A stretch of 8,677 nt of DNA from Lachnospiraceae bacterium UBA4711 (GTDB lineage: Bacteria > Bacillota > Clostridia > Lachnospirales > Lachnospiraceae), in assembly GCA_002404515.1 (NCBI GenBank), contig DHJV01000133.1, positions 1,045 to 9,721 of the forward strand, given 5' to 3'. Made by a program: the position numbers and the translations under genes. Within the stretch, counting starts at the first letter, position 1; every line of letters starts with the position of its first letter. Of this stretch, positions 1 to 5,932 are shown piece by piece. Below the pieces are notes generated by a model that ran no database searches, had not been told where the DNA came from, and saw only the letters and a program-made list of their open reading frames with translations.

Positions 1-420
1 GAATGTTTTCCCCATGCCCTCTACATATTCCTGCATCAGGGAAACGACTGTCGCCACATTCTGAATTCCACGGACACTCATCCGGTTTGTCCCCTGAAAA
101 TCATCGAGCGTTGTCCGCAGATACAACCAGCCATCTGTCCCGACAATCGCCAGTTCCTCGCTTGACTGCTGAAATACCTTGCTCATCAAAACTGCATCTG
201 CTGTAACAAGCTCCTGCCGGTACGCAAAATGATCAGAAAAATAATCTTCTAACTCTGAAAAATATTTATAATTTACATGCCCTTCTTCCGCAAGCTGCGG
301 CATTTCCGCGAGTGTCTTATTCTCGGTCGCTTCCGGCTCCTCGTACCAGAGCATTCCGACCAGAGGCACTGCAAGGATCAGGAAGAACAAACTGCAAAAT
401 ATAACGCGATAAACTTTCAT
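1..420 (-). CDS. DHHW / AlgX-AlgJ-like O-acetylation protein, N-terminal part (cut by window edge)
   Basis: Only the first 140 residues are present; the frame stays open to base 1. The start ATG (420-418) follows a strong AGGAGG site (432-427). An N-terminal hydrophobic stretch (about residues 4-24) looks like a signal anchor, placing the protein outside the membrane. After it come hallmarks of the DHHW family: ENKTLAEMP (about 33-41), FSELEDYFSDHFAYRQ (about 54-69) and IVGTDGWLYL (about 91-100). The catalytic SGNH/DHHW motifs would lie beyond the window. In alginate and peptidoglycan O-acetylation, such proteins take acetyl groups exported by an MBOAT partner and place them on the polymer. 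The MBOAT gene is directly upstream (18 bp gap), as expected of such a pair. The polymer cannot be told from the sequence. Family assignment is confident; exact function is inferred. Confidence 0.85.
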   Translation of the reverse strand, partial: MKVYRVIFCSLFFLILAVPLVGMLWYEEPEATENKTLAEMPQLAEEGHVNYKYFSELEDYFSDHFAYRQELVTADAVLMSKVFQQSSEELAIVGTDGWLYLRTTLDDFQGTNRMSVRGIQNVATVVSLMQEYVEGMGKTF

Positions 421-438
421 ATATGTCCTCCTGTCCTT

Positions 439-1866
439 CTAAAATCGAAAATATATAAATGGATTGTATGCATCCGACGCCAGCATCACCATGCAAAGCA
501 GCAGGCATGCAAGCAGTCCCATACCGGACACGATCTGTACGACTGATACAGTCTTCGCACGCTTACAGGTCTGAAGCTTTCCTCTGATTGTTTCCACCCA
601 CGGAAACATAAACACGATACCCATGATCAGTGCAGCAAACAGATATGGTGTCAGCTCTGCCTGTGCTAACACCCAGCCCTCCGCATTTCCATGAAAGGAA
701 AACATCTGTCCAAGTATCCGGAAGCCCTGTACCACACTGTCTGCCCGGAACATCACGAAGCCACAGATCACAACCAGCATCGTATATATGTACTGTACCC
801 ATTTCCATCGCACCCGGTTGATACTCAGCTTCGTGTGCCCTTCTAACACCAGAAACGTACCATGAAACAGCCCCCACAGAATAAATGTCGTATTTGCCCC
901 ATGCCATAAGCCAGTCAGAAAAAACACGATATATTTGTTCAGAATCGTGCGTGCACTTCCCTTCCGGTTGCCACCGAGCGGAATATATACATATTCCTTA
1001 AACCATGTGGAAAGCGAAATATGCCATCTGCGCCAGAATTCCTTGATGGAAAGCGATGCATACGGATAGTTGAAATTCTCCTTGAAATGGAATCCAAACA
1101 TCCGTCCAAGCCCGATCGCCATATCGCTGTAACCACTGAAATCATAGTAGATCTGAAGCGTATAACCGATTGCTACAAGCCACGCAGCAGCCATACCAAG
1201 ACCAGATGCATGCGGCATCAGACGGTCTACCATCTGTGCGAGCGCATTGGAGATCAGAACCTTCTTCGACAGACCGACGATAAACCGGCGGATTCCATAT
1301 TCGACATCTGTCACCGTCTGTCTGCGGTCGGTAATCTCCGCTTCGATATCCCGGTACTTGATGATCGGTCCTGCAATGAGCTGTGGGAAAAAGCTGATAT
1401 ACAGCAGCAGACGAAAATAATTTTTCTGGCAGTCACAGTCTCCCCGGTACAGATCAATGATGTACGACATTGTCTGAAATGTAAAAAAAGAAATGCCAAT
1501 CGGCATCACCAGCTTCAGATACGGAATCGACAGATGTCCGATCTGATTGATGATTCCGATCAGGAAATCCGTATATTTGAATAAGACCAGCAGTGCCAGA
1601 TTCGCGGTCACCGAAGCGATCAATATTCCTTTTTTCAGTTTCCTCTGCTGTTTTTTATCTGTCTGCTCCATCCATAACCCGAACAGGTAATTTACAAACG
1701 ATGAGCCGAGCATCAAAAGCACATAGGATGGCTCACCCACTGAATAAAACAATATGCTGAACAGGACAAGACAAGCGTTTTTGATGTGGATGTTCGGTAC
1801 AATCGTATGAATCAGAAAGACCAGCAATAAAAATCCACTTAGAAATGAAATTGAACTAAAAACCAT
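439..1866 (-). CDS. MBOAT-family membrane O-acyltransferase, AlgI-like
   Basis: 475 residues, near the usual length for AlgI-type proteins, with roughly ten to eleven hydrophobic segments spread along the chain. The family core is intact: MPIGISFFTFQ (121-131), FPQLIAGPI (160-168), YDFSGYSDMAIGLG (241-254), then WRRWHISLSTWFKEYVYIPLGG (279-299 region, H282) and TGLWHGANTTFILWG (318-332, H322). H322 is the histidine expected to act in catalysis. AlgI-type proteins move acyl groups from cytoplasmic acetyl-CoA across the membrane to an extracytoplasmic partner, here probably the DHHW protein 18 bp downstream. The ATG is preceded by AAGGGGG at a rather long 13-nt spacing, so translation may be modest. 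The chosen start gives the typical MVFSS opening into the first membrane helix. DltB (teichoic acid D-alanylation) is an alternative, but no dltA, dltC or dltD is nearby and the DHHW neighbour favours polysaccharide O-acetylation. Confidence 0.92.
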   Translation of the reverse strand: MVFSSISFLSGFLLLVFLIHTIVPNIHIKNACLVLFSILFYSVGEPSYVLLMLGSSFVNYLFGLWMEQTDKKQQRKLKKGILIASVTANLALLVLFKYTDFLIGIINQIGHLSIPYLKLVMPIGISFFTFQTMSYIIDLYRGDCDCQKNYFRLLLYISFFPQLIAGPIIKYRDIEAEITDRRQTVTDVEYGIRRFIVGLSKKVLISNALAQMVDRLMPHASGLGMAAAWLVAIGYTLQIYYDFSGYSDMAIGLGRMFGFHFKENFNYPYASLSIKEFWRRWHISLSTWFKEYVYIPLGGNRKGSARTILNKYIVFFLTGLWHGANTTFILWGLFHGTFLVLEGHTKLSINRVRWKWVQYIYTMLVVICGFVMFRADSVVQGFRILGQMFSFHGNAEGWVLAQAELTPYLFAALIMGIVFMFPWVETIRGKLQTCKRAKTVSVVQIVSGMGLLACLLLCMVMLASDAYNPFIYFRF

Positions 1867-1893
1867 ACGTTTCTCTTTTCCCCCTTGTTAATG

Positions 1894-1908
1894 CGTGTAT
1901 TATACACG
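1894..1908. repeat. perfect 15-bp palindrome over a -10 box
   Basis: CGTGTAT (1894-1900), one central base (1901) and ATACACG (1902-1908) form an exact inverted repeat. It covers the TATAAT box of the candidate MBOAT promoter and the stop codon of the zinc-ribbon gene. With almost no loop it is a poor RNA hairpin and lacks a following T tract. A protein operator is more likely than a terminator, but no regulator family is identified from the sequence. Confidence 0.5.
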
Positions 1909-1927
1909 ATATCCTGCGTTTTTTCTA
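1899..1927 (-). promoter_or_regulatory. candidate promoter for the MBOAT-DHHW pair
   Basis: On the minus strand TAGAAA (1927-1922) is followed after 17 bp by a perfect TATAAT (1904-1899). Transcription would start near 1892, giving a leader of about 26 nt that still contains the AAGGGGG site at 1886-1880. The -10 box overlaps the end of the zinc-ribbon gene and sits inside a perfect palindrome. Spotted by eye; the -35 matches consensus at only 4 of 6 bases. Confidence 0.45.
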
Positions 1928-2088
1928 TCTGCTTCAGACATGGTTTCCGTTTCTGTCATTGCCTCGCTGGAATTATTTTCTGTCCACAGAGGGATGGAAT
2001 TTGTCTCATACAGCCTCTTACAAAACGGACACACACTATGCTCCACCGTGTTATAGTAATGTTTTCCCTTTTCACATTTTATGATCAT
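1900..2088 (-). CDS. small zinc-ribbon protein with Thr/Glu/Ser-rich tail
   Basis: 62 residues from the chosen ATG. A GTG three codons upstream (2097) is possible but would sit directly on the GGGAG site, which is 8 nt from the ATG. The N-terminus has a metal-binding pattern C5-x4-H10-x9-C20-x2-C23, with CPFC as the second knuckle. It resembles the short C..GHYY...CP.C ribbons that, from general knowledge, often occur at the start of FHA and kinase-associated proteins of clostridia; here an extra Lys interrupts the usual GHYY. The rest (about 28-62) is polar and probably disordered, with TETET at 45-49. It starts 21 bp after the FHA-LytTR gene, so the two are probably co-transcribed. Function unknown. 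A role as adaptor or phosphorylation target in the kinase-FHA circuit is inference only. Confidence 0.72.
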   Translation of the reverse strand: MIIKCEKGKHYYNTVEHSVCPFCKRLYETNSIPLWTENNSSEAMTETETMSEADRKNAGYRV

Positions 2089-2096
2089 TTGTCTCA

Positions 2097-2101
2097 CTCC
2101 C
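2097..2101 (-). promoter_or_regulatory. ribosome binding site that sets the zinc-ribbon start
   Basis: GGGAG on the minus strand, 8 nt before ATG 2088. It overlaps the alternative upstream GTG at 2097, which argues for the ATG start. Confidence 0.6.
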
Positions 2102-2109
2102 GGTTTCTA

Positions 2110-3174
2110 CTATCCCAATCGAAATTCCTGTGACTCATCACACAGCCATACCCGGTTTCCGGCCTCAGCCTGTACCATTTTTCCTTTTCCCAGATAGACA
2201 CCTTCCACATAAACACCATTTTTTGAACAGTCCTCTACCTCGTAGGTGTCATCTGCAAGCCGTCTTACGACACAATGCGCCCGGCTCACATTGGAGTTTT
2301 TCAAAACAATCTGACATTTTCCGGCATCTCTGCCAATCGTCAGGCCTTCGCCCTTTTTCATACGATAGATGATTCCGAGCAGTTCCCCCTTTGTTCCAAT
2401 GATTGCGCCATTATCCTCCATGCTTTTCGCCAGACTCCGTGTGACTGTCGGATCTATATCCTCCTCTGCCACCTGTATTTTCTGTTTGAGCTGAAACTGT
2501 ATCTGCACAGTTTTGTAATATTTCCGGCTGATTGGAAGCGTATCCTCCCCGACAACAGCCTCATACCCATTGATTGCTGCAATCGCAGCCTTCCGCACAA
2601 GAAAACTCTGATGAATACGCACAAATCCATGCTGTAACACCTTATGCTCGATATCCGCCAGCTTTCCATAAAATGGAATCACTTCATTTTGTGTATGTAT
2701 CAGCAGTACTCTGGCACGGCTTTCTATATAGCGAATCACAGCGATCGGGATACTACGCACAACCGACTCTGATTTCACGAGAATCGTGCCAGCCTGTGCC
2801 CGCCGTTTCATATATTGCCGCAGACAGTCTGGAAGCTGCGTCTTCATATCTTCTTTTAAGACATACCCCTGTGCCTGCACATGATACCCTTCATACACAT
2901 AATCCGCTTCCTCTGTTACAAACAACAGATCAACATCCAGATTTTTCGCCCGTATCTGCTTTGCCAGCTGAAGCCCGCTTTTATTTTTATAATTCATTTC
3001 CATAAGCAGCAGATCAAACGGCACGGTATTTGCCTGTATCTCCTGCTCCAAAGTCTCTGCTTCCGCATATTCAATATAGCTTAATTCTTCTTCCCGGAAC
3101 AATGTGTCCGTCACAATCTGCCGGACTACCGCCCGATCTTTTGTATTTTCATCACAGATTCCAATTCGCAGCAT
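2110..3174 (-). CDS. receiver-LytTR-FHA fusion regulator
   Basis: 354 residues, with GAGG 8 nt before the ATG. Domain order: response-regulator receiver (about 1-120), LytTR DNA-binding domain (about 130-230), short linker, then FHA (about 258-354). In the receiver the acidic pair (D8, E9), T87 and K107 are kept, but the phosphoacceptor position in DLLLMEM (54-60) is Glu (E59) instead of Asp. This rules out normal aspartyl phosphorylation and may mimic the phosphorylated state. The FHA signature is complete: G281-R282, S297/R298/H300 and N319-G320 in DCSKNGVYV. FHA domains bind phosphothreonine peptides, so the natural input is a Ser/Thr kinase, and one is encoded about 1 kb upstream. The protein should bind DNA through LytTR, often at paired direct repeats. 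Its operon continues into the zinc-ribbon gene and possibly the MBOAT pair. The domain calls are secure; the signalling logic is inferred. Confidence 0.92.
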   Translation of the reverse strand: MLRIGICDENTKDRAVVRQIVTDTLFREEELSYIEYAEAETLEQEIQANTVPFDLLLMEMNYKNKSGLQLAKQIRAKNLDVDLLFVTEEADYVYEGYHVQAQGYVLKEDMKTQLPDCLRQYMKRRAQAGTILVKSESVVRSIPIAVIRYIESRARVLLIHTQNEVIPFYGKLADIEHKVLQHGFVRIHQSFLVRKAAIAAINGYEAVVGEDTLPISRKYYKTVQIQFQLKQKIQVAEEDIDPTVTRSLAKSMEDNGAIIGTKGELLGIIYRMKKGEGLTIGRDAGKCQIVLKNSNVSRAHCVVRRLADDTYEVEDCSKNGVYVEGVYLGKGKMVQAEAGNRVWLCDESQEFRLG

Positions 3175-3190
3175 CGTTTTATCCTCACAT

Positions 3191-3222
3191 AAAAAAATCG
3201 AGTATTTACATACTCGATTTTT
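3191..3222 (-). terminator. rho-independent terminator between the two LytTR genes
   Basis: A perfect 12-bp stem (3193-3204 with 3211-3222; AAAAATCGAGTA and its complement) with a 6-nt loop at 3205-3210. On the minus strand it runs into seven Ts (3197-3191). It lies 16 bp past the stop of the receiver-LytTR gene. Because the stem is flanked by A and T runs on both sides it could also work in the other direction. The T tract ends only a few bases before the ribosome binding site of the FHA-LytTR gene. Confidence 0.88.
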
Positions 3223-3251
3223 ATTTTATCATGTTCTTTTATTTTTTCCAA
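3223..3251 (-). promoter_or_regulatory. candidate promoter of the FHA-LytTR gene, overlapping the terminator
   Basis: TTGGAA (3251-3246) and TAAAAT (3228-3223) are spaced by exactly 17 bp on the minus strand. The start site would fall near 3216, inside the first arm of the terminator stem. A transcript from here would lack most of that arm and should escape termination, while transcripts from the upstream gene would be stopped. The leader would be about 40 nt and carry GAGG at 3186-3183. Found by eye in AT-rich sequence, so a chance match is possible. Confidence 0.45.
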
Positions 3252-3949
3252 TATTCCTGATAAGCTTTTCTGACTTCTTTGTCGTAGGTCCTGCCGATCG
3301 GTATTGTCTTTCCGTTCTGCACTTCCACCGTTTCCACGCCTAAATAGGTGATATACGCCAGATTCACAACATATCCACCATGCACACGTATCATATTGTC
3401 TCCCAGCATTTTACGGATGCCTGCCAGCGACTCATAGCTGGTGTATTCCCGGAACCGTGTCACAATCTTGATGGTTCTCCCACACTTCTCGATATAAATG
3501 ATATCCGGGCGATTGATAAATACATGATGCCCCTCACAGATAATCTCCAGCGATTTACGTGCGGTATCCTGCTTTACCATATTGACTGCCTTCTGCATCG
3601 CAAGCATCATTACCTGATCCGCATCTTTGTGCCGGACAAAATAGCAATGATTGGTTTCATACACATCCTTGATTGCATTTTCATTCTCGGTCAGATAAAT
3701 AATCTTGCAAAATGGAAATGTTGCATTGATCTGCTTGGCAATCGTCACCCCTCGCAAGCCGCTCTCTGGATAATCCGTATTCATGATCAGGATTTCGCAG
3801 TCAAATACCATATCTTCAATATCAATTTTTATTTCGTTCGGAGTATATGAATGAATTAAGAATCCCTGTTCCTCTGTATATATTTTCTGTAATATTTCCT
3901 TTACTTTGTGCCGAATTTCATAACGGTCATCGCAAATTCCAATTTTCAT
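3239..3949 (-). CDS. receiver-LytTR transcriptional regulator with degenerate receiver
   Basis: 236 residues from ATG 3949, which opens with the typical MKIGICDD of LytTR receivers and has GGGGAAG upstream. An in-frame ATG at 3982 adds eleven residues unlike the family and has no ribosome binding site. Receiver about 1-125, LytTR about 133-234, with family-like stretches VFINRPDIIYIE and MIRVHGGYVVNLAYI. The acidic D7/D8 and T87 are kept. The segment CEILIMNTDY (51-60), matched to the usual CDILLMDIE pattern, puts Asn (N57) at the phosphoacceptor. The conserved Lys near 106 is Arg (YFVRHK). D59 is close and acidic, so a shifted acceptor cannot be fully excluded. It probably binds DNA without aspartyl phosphorylation. 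No histidine kinase gene is nearby. It is followed by a strong terminator, so it is likely its own transcription unit. Target genes are not known; the next operon is a natural candidate. Confidence 0.9.
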   Translation of the reverse strand: MKIGICDDRYEIRHKVKEILQKIYTEEQGFLIHSYTPNEIKIDIEDMVFDCEILIMNTDYPESGLRGVTIAKQINATFPFCKIIYLTENENAIKDVYETNHCYFVRHKDADQVMMLAMQKAVNMVKQDTARKSLEIICEGHHVFINRPDIIYIEKCGRTIKIVTRFREYTSYESLAGIRKMLGDNMIRVHGGYVVNLAYITYLGVETVEVQNGKTIPIGRTYDKEVRKAYQEYWKK

Positions 3950-4084
3950 CGTTTGTTGTCTTCCCCAGTCCCAAATATTCATTTTATAAATAGTATCATA
4001 AAATTTACCTTCAAAACTGAATCCTGCTGATTTGGCTATATTTTCGGTATAATTTACGTACTATTTACAAATCTGACCTGGGGT

Positions 4085-4114
4085 ATCTTAGCAAAAGCAA
4101 GAAGTCTCAAACAA
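4085..4114 (-). promoter_or_regulatory. weak promoter candidate for the receiver-LytTR gene
   Basis: TTGTTT (4114-4109), 18-bp spacer, then TAAGAT (4090-4085) preceded by TGC, which would make an extended -10. Transcription would begin near 4078 and leave a long leader of about 130 nt. Matches are modest, and other AT-rich words in the region could serve as well. Confidence 0.25.
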
Positions 4115-4142
4115 AAAATGCAATATTTATACATTTTTTTGT
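4111..4142. repeat. A/T-rich inverted repeat downstream of the kinase gene
   Basis: ACAAAAAATG (4111-4120) is mirrored by CATTTTTTTGT (4132-4142), a 10-bp match with one extra T and an 11-nt loop. The stem holds only two G:C pairs, so it is weak as a terminator. It could be a poor terminator for the kinase transcript or a protein-binding site. Confidence 0.45.
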
Positions 4143-4184
4143 AAAAAACAGTATGTTTTATCTTTAAAAAAGCAAAAGCGCGTA

Positions 4185-5906
4185 CTACGACGTGCCTCTG
4201 TTCAACCAAAATTCAATTGTCACCTGAAATATTGCCTCATAAGTTTCCGGATCCTCATAGGAAAAATATAATCTATATTTCCCATCCTCCAAATCTGAAG
4301 CAAGCGGAATATATAATGTAAATGCGTCCTTATCAAAGTGAAATTGTGGCGTAAACCATGTTGCATAATCCCATGTACTCTCCATACCTGCCAAGCCATA
4401 GATTGGCTTATAAATCCCGGTTTCCGAATCATACTTTTCAAAAGTAAAAGAATCGGTGAATGTTTCCGACATCTGCGGTGGATCGTTCAGAAGACTATCA
4501 TAATATTTTAAATGAAGCTTTGCACAATCTCCATAAAACGGGTCTGCTGACATCTGCGATGGATTCATGACACCTCCAAGATTTCCATCCTCCATATACT
4601 CAAATGCATCAATACTGACTCGTTCCGTCTCCGAGGACGTGATATTCAGGATCGCATCGGATTTTTCCTGCTCGGCAAGCTCCTCCTTCGTTGGCACATG
4701 CATGACCATCGGGTTGTCCGCCTGTGTCGTCTGCTCCTCTTCCGTCGCTGCCTGTACAGCGTCCGTACGAGTCTGTGCATCCGCCATTGTTGCCGTCTGA
4801 GCCTCTGTTAATGCTGCATCAATTTCAGTTTCAGGCGCTGTTCCTGCTTTCTTGGCTGCACGCCCGGCCATCCAGATTCCCGTTAAAACAAGCACAATTA
4901 CGATACATGCACTTCCGATCAGCCATCCCTGCTTCTTTGGCAAGTCCCGCTTTGAAATCCAGGACGCCGGTATCACATACGGCTCCATCTGTGCATTCTG
5001 TCCCTCTCCGGCAAGCAGCGCATCCCGCATTGCCTCCACCGTCTGGTAGCGATCCTCAATCTTTACAGACATCGCCTGCATGATCACCTGCGACATTGCA
5101 CGCGGGATTTCCGGATTAATCTCACAGACAGGCTTTATTGTATCCTCCAGTGCACGTCCAAACGATTCCTCCGGCTTCTCTCCGGTCGCCGCAAAATAAA
5201 GTGTGGCACCAAGCGCGTAGATGTCCGTCCACGGTCCCTGTTTATCCTTTTTTGCATACTGCTCTGGCGGCGCATAACCCGGTTTTAATACAACCGACAT
5301 CGTCTGTTCACCATCGAGATACACCTGCTTTGCCGCACCAAAATCGATCAGCTTTACCGTCAGATCGTCACAGATGAAAATATTCTCCGGACTGATATCC
5401 CGGTGTATCATCCCCGCCTTATGGACAACTGCAAGCGCATCTAACACGGACAGACAAATATGGAGAATATGATCCGTATCCAACCGTCCTCCATGCTCCC
5501 CGATATACTGCTTCAACGTACAACCATGCAGATACTCCATAACCATATATGCAGTATCATTTTCCTCAAGATAATCATAGATGCTGACAATATTCGGTTC
5601 TGACTGAAACCGTGCCACATCCTGTGCTTCCTTCAAAAAACGAATCCTTCCCCGATTGTATTCCCGCTGTTCCTGTCCAACCGGTACACAAACCTTCGAG
5701 GAATCTGCACTTCGTGTTGCAATTCCGGACGGATAATACTCCTTGATTGCCACATACGCCTGCAGGAGCGGGTCCCATGCACGATACGTGATTCCAAATC
5801 CGCCTGCCCCAATCACCTCTTCAATTTTATACCGCTCTTTCAAAATAACACCCGGCTTTAAACACCGGGTGTTTCTCATACTGCGATTTGACGGACTTTC
5901 AATCAT
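4185..5906 (-). CDS. transmembrane Ser/Thr protein kinase with unknown extracytoplasmic domain
   Basis: 573 residues from ATG 5906, chosen because GGGGAG lies 8 nt before it; an in-frame ATG at 5963 would overlap prmA. The kinase domain (about 25-300) shows the glycine loop GAGGFG (33-38) within the GGFGITY subfamily signature, K55 in VAIK, E93 as likely helix-C Glu, HRD (168-170), N175, DFG (188-190) and APPE (212-215). The catalytic loop reads HRDISPEN, with Ser172 where most Ser/Thr kinases have Lys. I recall this as frequent in this clostridial subfamily rather than a sign of a dead enzyme. One membrane helix (about 327-348) follows, then a Thr/Ala/Gln-rich linker (about 349-400) and an unrecognised domain (about 415-573) that looks beta-rich. 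No PASTA repeats, so a muropeptide ligand is not suggested. The gene starts 26 bp after prmA with no terminator between, implying co-transcription with the heat-shock operon. Probable partner: the FHA-LytTR regulator downstream. Confidence 0.93.
   Translation of the reverse strand: MIESPSNRSMRNTRCLKPGVILKERYKIEEVIGAGGFGITYRAWDPLLQAYVAIKEYYPSGIATRSADSSKVCVPVGQEQREYNRGRIRFLKEAQDVARFQSEPNIVSIYDYLEENDTAYMVMEYLHGCTLKQYIGEHGGRLDTDHILHICLSVLDALAVVHKAGMIHRDISPENIFICDDLTVKLIDFGAAKQVYLDGEQTMSVVLKPGYAPPEQYAKKDKQGPWTDIYALGATLYFAATGEKPEESFGRALEDTIKPVCEINPEIPRAMSQVIMQAMSVKIEDRYQTVEAMRDALLAGEGQNAQMEPYVIPASWISKRDLPKKQGWLIGSACIVIVLVLTGIWMAGRAAKKAGTAPETEIDAALTEAQTATMADAQTRTDAVQAATEEEQTTQADNPMVMHVPTKEELAEQEKSDAILNITSSETERVSIDAFEYMEDGNLGGVMNPSQMSADPFYGDCAKLHLKYYDSLLNDPPQMSETFTDSFTFEKYDSETGIYKPIYGLAGMESTWDYATWFTPQFHFDKDAFTLYIPLASDLEDGKYRLYFSYEDPETYEAIFQVTIEFWLNRGTS
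5847..5873 (-). repeat. GC-rich hairpin inside the start of the kinase gene
   Basis: AACACCCGG (5847-5855) and CCGGGTGTT (5865-5873) form a perfect 9-bp stem with a 9-nt loop. In the mRNA it spans codons 12-20 of the kinase, about 33 nt past the start codon. There is no T tract after it, so it is not an ordinary terminator. It could slow translation or expose the message to an RNase. It may also simply reflect the coding of Asn-Thr-Arg through Pro-Gly-Val. Confidence 0.55.
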
Positions 5907-5914
5907 TCCGCATT

Positions 5915-5920
5915 CTCCCC
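5915..5920 (-). promoter_or_regulatory. ribosome binding site that sets the kinase start
   Basis: GGGGAG on the minus strand, 8 nt before ATG 5906, inside the 26-bp gap after prmA. It decides against the ATG at 5963, which lies within the prmA coding region. Confidence 0.7.
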
Positions 5921-5932
5921 ATTTGTCGCAAC

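Larger units (their letters stand above)
3950..4184. other. 235-bp AT-rich gene-free region between kinase and LytTR genes
   Basis: No credible coding sequence on either strand. It holds a low-confidence extended -10 promoter candidate (4085-4114) and an A/T-only inverted repeat (4111-4142). The word AGCAAAAGC occurs as a direct repeat at 4090-4098 and 4171-4179. There is no convincing GC-rich terminator after the kinase gene, so kinase transcripts may run into this region or beyond. It is the largest gap in the window and the likeliest place for binding sites of the LytTR proteins. Confidence 0.6.

Noticed and set aside
1021..1584. 187-codon open frame on the plus strand
   Set aside because: Antisense to the core of the MBOAT gene, with no recognisable domain and no sign of its own start signals.
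3380..3850. 156-codon open frame on the plus strand
   Set aside because: Antisense to the receiver-LytTR gene; the opposite strand encodes clear receiver and LytTR domains.
3950..3982. N-terminal extension of the receiver-LytTR protein to ATG 3982
   Set aside because: The eleven added residues precede the usual MKIGICDD start and no ribosome binding site lies before 3982.
4181..4189. CGTACTACG palindrome at the kinase stop codon as a terminator
   Set aside because: The arms are only four bases with a one-base centre, so no stable hairpin can form.
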